From positions 62,001 through 126,000 of the forward strand of contig MU863895.1 in NCBI GenBank assembly GCA_033296885.1: 64,000 bases of DNA, in the 5' to 3' direction. Positions 57,207-64,000 of this stretch are shown here, in pieces. Source of the stretch: Triangularia verruculosa (taxonomy: Eukaryota; Ascomycota; Sordariomycetes; Sordariales; Podosporaceae). A program made the position numbers and the translations under genes. The notes beneath the pieces were generated by a model. The model was not told the DNA's origin. It was given only the letters and a program-made list of their open reading frames with translations, and made no database searches. The first letter of the stretch is position 1. The number at the start of each line of letters is the position of its first letter.

Positions 57207-59060
57207 ATGCTTGTTCTTACAACGAACTGGCACTCGACCAGAAACAAAACCACACCCTCTTTGCTTGCTCTGGCCAGCCCCGTCATGTCTGCCAGAGCAA
57301 CAAGAGCCATGAAACGCAAGGCTGTCGACGACGAGTCGGTGGACTCGACCAAGCGTCAACAGCTTGACCTCACCAACCAAGACCTCGACAAGGGCAGCCC
57401 AGAGGAGGATACGGCCGAATCCACCTCCATCTACGACGGCAATGATGTCGCTTCAGAGACCCCCTCTCCCCCAGCCGAAACCCAGACCGCGGGAGCAACA
57501 TCGATCTCTACCTCCCGCCGAGGCCGCAAGTTTCCCTCCGATATGAAGACAATCAAGTGCACCTTCCCTGGCTGCGTCAAGACCTTCAACCGACCCGCTC
57601 GCCTAGTGGCCCATCTTCGCAGCCACAATAATGACCGCATCCACCGCTGCGACTACGAAGGGTGCGACAAGTCCTACCTCGAGGAGAAGCACCTGGCACA
57701 ACACGTCAAGGGCACTCACACCCACGTGAAGGACTATGTCTGTAAAGTCGAAGGATGTGGCAAGGCTTTCGTCACCAATACGAGGCTGAAGAGGCATGCT
57801 GCCGTCCACGAAGGTGCCGAACGGTTTAGATGCAGGGACTATGAGGGGTGCAGTATGAGCTTTCGCAAGCGTGAGACCCTCCAGCGACACATCCGGATGG
57901 AGCATCTCGGCGAGGCGGGCTTCCCCTGCCGCCAGGATGGTTGCGAAGAAGGTTTCGACAGTGCCGGTGCTCTGCGTCGTCACACCGAAAGAGAGCATGG
58001 GCAACTGCGGTATTGGTGTGATGACTGTTCCAAAGAGACGGACGAGGATGGCGAAGAGAAAAGGGTTGGCTTCACCACCTTGAACCAGCTCAAGACTCAT
58101 CACAGGACCGAGCACCGGACCTGTCCTTTCTGCAACAGGAAGATTGGGCGGCAGTCTGTATTGCAGGAGCACATGGAGAATGTGCATTCTGGGAAGTCGG
58201 TGGAGGAAAGGAAAGATGTGCCTTGCAACTGGCCGGGGTGCGACAGCATGTTCACCCGAAAGTCCAACATGATGACCCATTACCGGAGCGCGCACGAAGG
58301 CAGAAAGTTTGTCTGTGGGGAGGTCAACACTTTCAACACGCTCGATATCACAGACTGGAACTGGCAAGAGGAGGGATGCAAGGCTGAATTTGTTAGCAAG
58401 CTTAAACTCGAGGAGCATATCCGGTTCATTCACCTAGGTCGGAAGCGTCCAGAAAGAACCGTCATTCTGAATCTGGATGGACCAGACGAGGTGGACGAGA
58501 TGACGGCGGCAGTTGACAAGAAGAAGCTTGCCTGCACGATGCTTGGTTGTGAAGCGAGGTTCATCCGATATGCAGATCTCAACAAGCATCTTCAAATACA
58601 TCAGAGGCAGGCCCAGGCCAATGTCATTGTCGAAGGAGGGTATGAGCATCAGGACTTCATTCTTGCCGCACCTGTAGAGGACTATGGTGACCAGGGTCAT
58701 ATTCTTGGTGCTGCTCAGGGCGGTTATGGGGATCAGGGACACATCGTTGGGACAAACAGTCCTTATGGCACCCCGATCGACGGTTATGGCAACGAGGACC
58801 ATAGCCTGATTGACCTCGAGAATGGACCCGGTATTCCGGACATGGCCGAGAACGTGTCACAGGGTCTTGTTGTCGATCCAGAGCTGCAGATGGCGCAGCA
58901 AATTGACATGCTGCTTCAAGAGCAGCATGACCAGCAGCAAAATCAACAGTCTCTGGACGAGACTTTCTACCCTGATTTGACGAGCGTGCTGGGAGGGGAC
59001 CACCAGGGGAATACCGACTGGAACATTATGAGCGAGCTTCTTAGCCACAGTCAGTGCTAG
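57207..59060 (+). CDS. transcription factor IIIA (ten C2H2 zinc fingers)
   Basis: Single exon, 617 aa from the first ATG; a second Met (MSARATRAMKRKA, 57285) is an equally good start. Ten C2H2 fingers run from about residue 116 to 465: CTFPGCVKTFNRPARLVAHLR, CDYEGCDKSYLEEKHLAQH, CKVEGCGKAFVTNTRLKRH and so on, with atypical spacing in the sixth (CDDCSKETDEDGEEK...) and an expanded knuckle in the ninth (CGEVNTFNTLDITDWNWQEEGC), as in other filamentous-fungal TFIIIA. TFIIIA binds the internal control region of 5S rRNA genes and recruits TFIIIC and Pol III. The C-terminal part has imperfect YGDQGHI-type repeats and a Gln-rich segment. A 48-nt stop-free stretch in finger nine begins with GT and ends with AG, but the donor is weak and homologues keep an insert here. 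Confidence 0.88.
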   Translation: MLVLTTNWHSTRNKTTPSLLALASPVMSARATRAMKRKAVDDESVDSTKRQQLDLTNQDLDKGSPEEDTAESTSIYDGNDVASETPSPPAETQTAGATSISTSRRGRKFPSDMKTIKCTFPGCVKTFNRPARLVAHLRSHNNDRIHRCDYEGCDKSYLEEKHLAQHVKGTHTHVKDYVCKVEGCGKAFVTNTRLKRHAAVHEGAERFRCRDYEGCSMSFRKRETLQRHIRMEHLGEAGFPCRQDGCEEGFDSAGALRRHTEREHGQLRYWCDDCSKETDEDGEEKRVGFTTLNQLKTHHRTEHRTCPFCNRKIGRQSVLQEHMENVHSGKSVEERKDVPCNWPGCDSMFTRKSNMMTHYRSAHEGRKFVCGEVNTFNTLDITDWNWQEEGCKAEFVSKLKLEEHIRFIHLGRKRPERTVILNLDGPDEVDEMTAAVDKKKLACTMLGCEARFIRYADLNKHLQIHQRQAQANVIVEGGYEHQDFILAAPVEDYGDQGHILGAAQGGYGDQGHIVGTNSPYGTPIDGYGNEDHSLIDLENGPGIPDMAENVSQGLVVDPELQMAQQIDMLLQEQHDQQQNQQSLDETFYPDLTSVLGGDHQGNTDWNIMSELLSHSQC

Positions 59061-59755
59061 GGGCACTGGACTGGCTGACCTTGAGAAATAATATTATGGG
59101 CATTGGCGTTTTGGTGGGGGTTTAAAATAGAGATACCGGGGTTTATGATAGGCTTGGGGTTTTTGTTTTCTGTTGTCTTATAGCGCTGTATCCATGTTGT
59201 TTCTGAAGTGTCAAACCATGGGCTGGGAAACCATGGGGGATGATGACCATGTTCAAAAGTTCAGATGATTTTGATCACAAAAGTACTTGACACTTTTCTT
59301 TCATGTGGATGCTGATATATGCTAGTTGATGTGAAAAAGGAGACACAAGAGGTAAGCAAACATGCTAGTCAGTTGGTATGTCGGTCTGCTTCCAGCGGAC
59401 AAACAGAGAGATACCGCACATCAACGGTGGTTAGCAGTTAAAATAGCAACTGGTTTTGGTGGAATTTATAACCCTACAAATCGTCGACTTTGCACTACTC
59501 TCTCCTCTTGCCGAACCATGCCTTATCTCTGATTCATCACTCTCGAAGCAGCATAAAGCGATCAAGGCAACAGAGGAGCAAATAGAAACCATAATGCCCA
59601 GCGCAGATCTCACGACCCCGTTGAGCCGTTCTGTATTGACTGATGAACGACTGAAATGTTGAGTTTAGTGCCTCTCAGCCTCTCAGACAGCACACGTAAT
59701 ACTATTTCCTCAAGTCCCTGCTTTCAACAGCTGATCTTCCGTTCATATTCATCAA
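59061..59755. other. convergent 3' intergenic region
   Basis: 695 bases between the stop codons of TFIIIA and the Rdx gene; no supported gene (60-68 codon frames overlap on both strands). Confidence 0.45.
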
Positions 59756-60549
59756 CTACTGACAATCCTCACACTTCTCCTTCCCCTCAATAGTACACGC
59801 CTTTCCAGCTTCCACATCCCGCTTCACCTCATCAGCGGCGATTTTCTCGCCCTCTTCTTCTGGCTTGGGCTTGGGGTAATCCCGATCAACGTGCCCCAGT
59901 CCCCGTCCGGGATCGATAATATCTCTCACTCGCCGCTTCAGCTCCTTGGTCTCTGGGAACCCGCCGTCTGTCTTGCGGTCCCAGAGCACCTTTTTGGAGA
60001 GTGTGGCTTGGTCGGAACCGGAAGTGGTGATGATCTCGACGATGAACACGCCTCCGGTTGCCGGCTGGAGGGCGACTTCGCCTAGGGAGGTGGAAAAGGT
60101 TGATAGGAGCTCTTGGGCGAACTGTTGTTTATTGTCAGGGGTGGTTAATTAGATTCTGGAAATGGGAGATGAGGGGGGGGTGTATGTGGTGATGTAGCGA
60201 TGGGCTACGTGACCAAGAGAGAACAGATGAGACCAAACGAAAACAAGATAAACAAAAACCATAAAACCAAAGCAAAAACACTAGCATAAATAAAATACAT
60301 GAATAAACAGCCCCCCAACCGTTTACCCACTGTCGACCCCGGCATCATCACATCCCCCCCAAAAAAAGAACGAGAAAAACTCACATAAGCAGCCCTCAGC
60401 ATCCACTTGCACTGCGTGCAAAACTGTATCGTCACCCTCGGCAATCGTGCCGTCTTCTCATCAGCATTAATATTCTTGCCGCCGCCGCCGCCACCGGTAC
60501 TCTCGGCTACCGGTACTCCTTGTTGTTGTTGTTGTCGTTGCTCTGCCAT
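59756..60549 (-). CDS. Rdx / selenoprotein W-like thioredoxin-fold protein (Cys form)
   Basis: Two exons, 60385-60549 and 59756-60121, over a 263-nt intron (GTGAGT...AACAG); 176 aa. The splice joins LPRVTIQFCTQCKWMLRAAY to FAQELLSTFSTSLGEVALQP and GGVFIVEI, the SelW/Rdx beta-alpha-beta fold with the redox motif CTQC (Cys-x-x-Cys, no selenocysteine). The WDRKTDGGFPETKELKRRVRD block is conserved in fungal members. The N-terminus is Gln/Gly-rich and the acidic C-terminus ends with two cysteines (KCEDCQ). Redox role is inferred from the CxxC motif; partners are unknown. Confidence 0.88.
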
Positions 60550-61787
60550 ATTCTAATTTGCAGCTTGCTGCTAACGAAAACGGTCGGATATGCGTGATGA
60601 GTTGTCCACCCCTTCTCGTTTAACAAAAAAAAAAGACGTACATTAGCAGCAGCAGCAAGCAGCAGACTAAAAGCGCGGTACCTGCATATAATAATGGGTA
60701 AAAACTGCGTCATTCGATTTGCAGGAAAAAAAGAATCCACCTTCCTTTAACGATTTCAAAAAAAACGGGTTTTCAATATCGAAAGATCATCATCCTCAGT
60801 CGTCATCATCATCAAGATTCATCAAGGAACCGTAAAACTTTGATAAGTCACATTCGCAATAACACACACACGTTACAATTTAATTTGGTATATCTCATTC
60901 GCCTTCAATCCTCATTCGTGAACCCATTTAGCAGGAACCCCCATGGGAAAAAAAAATAACCATAGCGTACTTTATATACAGAGCCCGAAACAGACGGAAA
61001 AGAAATAAATAAGAAATAATAAGGGGGGGGGGGGGAGGGATTGGTTTGGGTGCCTAGAAAGAGGGGGAAAGACTCGCGAGAGGGGGCAACGACGAGAGAG
61101 AGCCGAGTTACAGCACCTTTAAGGGGAATAGTCAAAACAAAACCGAGTACCAGAAAAAGAAAAGAAAAGACAAGAAAGTTTTAGGTATTACAGGCCGAAA
61201 AGCTGCACAGTTTGTCGTCCAAGACCCTCCTGTCGATATTTGCAATCCGCCATCGAGGTAGTAGTAGAAAAAAAAAATAAAGCCGGGAAAAATGGGGTAT
61301 GAGTTTTGCTTTGAGGGCGTAATCGTAGGAAAGTGGCCGTTGCTGTCATCGTTCGATCCCCTGCCCCCCCCTCTCCTTGTTGCTAGTTGCTGCCCCCCTC
61401 TCGTGGTGGTCGGTTTACCATTGGGTCAATAGGAAAATTGAGATTTGTCCGTTTGTCCGTCCGTCTTGTATCGTAGTGAGCGATGGCGATGTGGCTGAAG
61501 GAAAAGAAAATCATTTGTCGCTGTCCTCCCAATTCCATCCAACGCGCATTTCCCATTTTGTCGGCCCTGTTCCACCCAAATCCGATGCTCCTAAAATACC
61601 AAAAGACGTTCCTTTCTTCTCCCACAAGCCTTCGTCGGGGTCGAGACGGCATAGTCGAACAGGACGCCGGCGAGAGGGAGGTGCACCACACCAAAGACAC
61701 TCAGAAGCAATGCAGCCGATTCCGGGTCGTGCCAGGGACACGAGCAAAGGGTCTGCGCTTCCGACTCGACATATTCTGTAGATCATC
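60550..61787. promoter_or_regulatory. promoter of the Rdx gene and 3' flank of G-gamma
   Basis: 1.24 kb between two minus-strand genes. It contains a 13-base G-run at 61023-61035 and A-rich stretches. A 134-codon plus-strand frame (61377-61781) is antisense to the G-gamma 3' flank and has no family match. Confidence 0.45.
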
Positions 61788-62429
61788 CTACATCACTACA
61801 CAGCAGCCGTTGCTCTGTTGTGGTGCGTAGGGATCTTCACCCTTTGGCACTGGGCCCCAGACACTGGGCACCATGTAGTCTCTGGTGCTGTTGCAATAGG
61901 CGATGATACTAGATACGAATGCGCGTCAGCATGGCGATATGACGCGAAAATATGGTGTCGGTGATGGATCCTACCTCTTTGATGCTTGGCTTACGGGAAT
62001 GCGCTCCCTTTCGAGGTCTTCACGTAGCCGGTTGTTCAATTCCGTCAATCGACGAAGCTTGAGATCGGCCATGCTCTGCTTGGTCTTCTTGATCTGCGAC
62101 GGGTCGCCAACATCGCGCGATGTGTATTGGGGCATTTTGGATGATTTTTTCTTCTGTACCGATACAGGGGTTCCCGTTGAGTCGCGATTGGGAATCAAGG
62201 GAAGAGAGGCTGATGGCGGCTTCCTTTCTAGTTTCGCAGACAAGTCTGGGGATGGGGTATTGCCGTTCGGTACTGAAGAATTAATGGGCCGCGATGGCTC
62301 TTGAAGTTCTGGTTGCTGCGGCTCACGGGGGCTGGCGTCGCTGATGTCGCCCTGATGCTGCTGCGGCTCGGCGGTCGGAATCCGCGACGACGCCGACGAG
62401 TCGTGTGATCTTCGTGGCTGCTGCTCCAT
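61788..62429 (-). CDS. heterotrimeric G-protein gamma subunit, with an in-frame N-terminal extension
   Basis: Two exons, 61975-62429 and 61788-61908, over a 66-nt intron (GTAGGA...TCTAG). The canonical protein starts at ATG 62135 and has 93 aa: MPQYTSRDVGDPSQIKKTKQ, then MADLKLRRLTELNNRLREDL (GGL-type helix) and SVWGPVPKGEDPYAP, ending CCVVM, a CaaX box for prenylation with an adjacent Cys for palmitoylation. This matches the length and ends of fungal G-gamma. The frame stays open upstream for a further 98 codons to an ATG at 62429, just after an in-frame TGA, giving a 191-aa form with a Ser/Pro/Gln-rich N-terminus. Which start is used cannot be decided from sequence. It pairs with G-beta in pheromone and growth signalling at the plasma membrane. 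Confidence 0.92.
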
Positions 62430-63872
62430 CACGGCGTGTCAGTGTCCTGTCGCGATATCTGGGAACGAATTGTGCTTGATTGATGCTTTCTGTCGAATTG
62501 AACGGGACGTGATTGCTGGCCGAAAAGGGACGGGTCGCAACAGTTTGCCCCCATTGCGGACGGGAAGCTGGAACTCACCTCTGCAAAAAAAAAAATAGAT
62601 AAAGGCCGTCTCTAGGTGTGGCGGTTGTCAATGAATGGATTGAAGAGAAAGAGGCGCGCGGATGACTGGTATGCGGTTTCCTCGATTGACACCAGCTCTT
62701 GGAATGGGCGGATGGGCGGATGGGATTGGCGAGCGACACAGCGGGAGCGAACAAGAAGGGGGTCGATTCAGGAATCTCTGTTCAGGAGCGGGTGATGGTC
62801 CGTGCTGGCTGCTACCAAAAAGCCGGGCAAAAAGTAAATGAGATGTCCAGGGGAGGTTAGATTAGCCCGATAGCGAATCATACCACCGATGAACGCATCT
62901 CGGGGGGAGCATTGTATACATCTTCTGCTTAACTGGCTATCAGAACAATTCAAGTCCTATTCTTGCGAATGGGTATTCATCATAGTCAATGGGCAATTGA
63001 CATCCAGAATCCAAGCTATTGACTATTGTCTGTCGTGCTCTTCTGGTTGCTCATCGACCGACCTCTAGCGAGCTAAGAGCCGTCCGACAGCTATGCACAT
63101 GGCAGGCCCCATCCGGTCTAGCTACTCGCGCATGCTTGCAGCAGCTGAGGGCTTTTTGCTGTTTCATGGACGGGGAACCTTGACCTTTGTTTCTTTTCGA
63201 GAGCTGTCTCGGGACTTGAGCGAACCGGGGACTTGACACAGTTTTTTATGATTTGACATACTCGGGCCGCTTGCTCAGACCGATGCCTTTCGCCTTTCGC
63301 CTTTTGCAGCTCGCTCTTTCTGCATTACGATTGCAACGATTGCACCGCATGAGGCATCGACAATGTGCCTTGGCAGAGCGTTTTGACATTGTTCTCAACG
63401 CCTTTTTGCTTAGGGCCCCGCAATGTGCATAAGGGTGAAGGCCCCACCACAGCCAAGGTTGCAGCGCAAAGTCCAAAACAACAAGGGAAGCCCCCAAAGT
63501 TTGTGCTGCTCAACGACTTTGAAGGGGCTGTCAAAGAGAAGCCAAAAGTCGGTTACGAGAGCATGCTTTGAGCGTTTCCAAGTAGTTTAGGCATTTTAAT
63601 CCAAAAACACTCGCTCAGGGTGTTGAAAACCATCCATTTCTAGGCTTGTCGTCACGTGACCCGCTCTCCAATTTGAGCCCACAAATTCTGCCAAACGGTG
63701 CCAACTGCCCTGTCAGGGCTTCGCCCAACGCAGCATTCTCCACGAGGCGAAAAAAATCTCTGGAACAGGCCGGCCAAGTCGCAAGCAACCCCTCACGCCG
63801 CCTTGCGCTGCTCTTCCAGATACCCATTAAACTTCCTCGAGACCTGCTAACGCGCAGAGGAGGTTGCCCATC
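62430..63872. promoter_or_regulatory. promoter of G-gamma and promoter of the gene starting at the right edge
   Basis: 1.44 kb between opposing starts. No coding region supported. On the minus strand a splice-like pattern (T-run, TTTGCAG then GGTGAG) lies near 62570-62596 and could belong to a 5'UTR intron of G-gamma. Confidence 0.45.
63651..63660. promoter_or_regulatory. palindromic TCACGTGA-type E-box
   Basis: GTCACGTGAC is a 10-base palindrome 213 bp upstream of the ATG at 63873. The core CACGTG is the site of bHLH factors (Cbf1/Pho4 type), and TCACGTGA is used by Cbf1 in some fungal promoters. Function here is inferred. Confidence 0.35.
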
Positions 63873-64000
63873 ATGGTGAGTTGCCCTCTTATTCTTCATA
63901 ACCTTCGCTTGGTGGCAGGCATATCGTTATCTCGTCTTGCAAATACCGATATCGACTGCCCCCTCCCCGCCGCCGCCGCCTCTCTACCTTGTCGTCGACT
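63873..64000 (+). CDS. possible gene start (ATG followed by a splice donor), cut by the right edge
   Basis: ATG at 63873-63875 is followed at once by GTGAGT, the same layout as the lone-ATG first exon of eS12 at 27647. The leader is C/A/G-rich and lacks upstream ATGs nearby. The sequence also stays open without splicing to the window edge, and with an acceptor at 63918 (GGCAG), so the reading frame cannot be fixed. The product cannot be named. Confidence 0.35.
   Translation, partial: MVSCPLILHNLRLVAGISLSRLANTDIDCPLPAAAASLPCRR

Noticed and set aside
58324..58371. Possible 48-nt in-frame intron in TFIIIA finger nine (GT...AG)
   Set aside because: Donor GTCAAC is weak, no branch site, and filamentous-fungal TFIIIA proteins keep an insert at this knuckle.
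61340..61365. GTTCGATCCCC resembling a tRNA B box
   Set aside because: No A box, no acceptor or anticodon stem could be built around it on either strand.
1..64000. CRISPR arrays, phage, secondary-metabolite clusters, dispersed 5S rRNA genes
   Set aside because: Looked for regular repeats, PKS/NRPS motifs and a 5S-like internal control region; none was seen. The organism is a eukaryote, so CRISPR is not expected.

Overview
The window is nuclear DNA of a filamentous ascomycete, most likely a member of the Sordariales (Podospora/Chaetomium-like; the order is an inference). Supporting signs are spliceosomal genes with short introns (about 49-280 nt, GTA/GTR...YAG, CTAAC/CTGAC-type branch sites), GC-rich codon use, C/T-rich promoters, and fungal family members such as Sur2, Atg15, Pfs2, Paf1, Rer1, GLC7-type PP1, a 93-residue G-gamma core ending in a CaaX box, and a ten-finger TFIIIA. 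Twenty-three protein-coding genes are supported with confidence of 0.6 or higher. The first is cut by the left edge. A possible further gene starts at the right edge. There is one intron-containing tRNA-His. Many models below join exons that do not lie in one reading frame; each junction was checked for phase and for continuity with the protein family.

Layout: 1-1.6 kb, AMPK1_CBM-like protein (minus, partial). 1.6-4.8 kb, gene-free. 4.8-6.0 kb, sphinganine C4-hydroxylase (minus). 7.7-8.9 kb, an enlarged TCTP (plus). 9.2-10.4 kb, a proline-rich cortical-actin-type protein (minus). 10.8-12.7 kb, an SRA/YDG-domain protein (minus). 13.3-15.3 kb, neurochondrin family (minus), divergent from a CLC chloride channel/transporter (plus, 15.7-18.4 kb). 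18.7-19.7 kb, mitochondrial enoyl-CoA hydratase (minus), divergent from Rer1 (plus, 20.2-21.0 kb). 21.6-23.1 kb, Paf1 (plus), convergent with a GT90/CAP10 glycosyltransferase (minus, 23.6-25.6 kb). 26.3-27.0 kb, ribosomal protein uS8 (minus), divergent from eS12 (plus, 27.6-28.3 kb). 28.7-29.3 kb, Pin4-type parvulin (minus). 29.7-32.5 kb, a RING/ZZ/SH3-like protein (minus). 33.4-35.4 kb, Atg15 (minus), divergent from a VPS9-domain Rab GEF (plus, 36.9-39.3 kb). 39.6-41.4 kb, DGAT1 (minus), divergent from Pfs2 (plus, 42.4-44.5 kb). 44.5-46.8 kb, a small accessory island of coiled-coil ORFs, some broken. 49.4-50.6 kb, PP1 catalytic subunit (minus). 50.6-55.2 kb, gene-free. 55.2 kb, tRNA-His. 56.3-56.9 kb, Rpb6 (minus), divergent from TFIIIA (plus, 57.2-59.1 kb). 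59.8-60.5 kb, Rdx/SelW-like protein (minus). 61.8-62.4 kb, G-gamma (minus). 63.9 kb, start of a possible gene.

Functionally most of this is core housekeeping: translation (uS8, eS12, TCTP), transcription and 3'-end formation (Paf1, Pfs2, Rpb6, TFIIIA), vesicle and vacuole traffic (Rer1, VPS9, Atg15, CLC), lipid metabolism (Sur2, enoyl-CoA hydratase, DGAT1, Atg15) and signalling (PP1, G-gamma). Several related genes sit head to head (uS8/eS12, Rpb6/TFIIIA, VPS9/Atg15). No prokaryotic-style system, secondary-metabolite cluster, CRISPR array or intact transposon was seen. The most notable unexplained signals are a nested inverted-repeat structure inside the uS8 intron, a 98-codon in-frame extension of G-gamma, the enlarged TCTP, and the partly decayed coiled-coil island at 44.5-46.8 kb.
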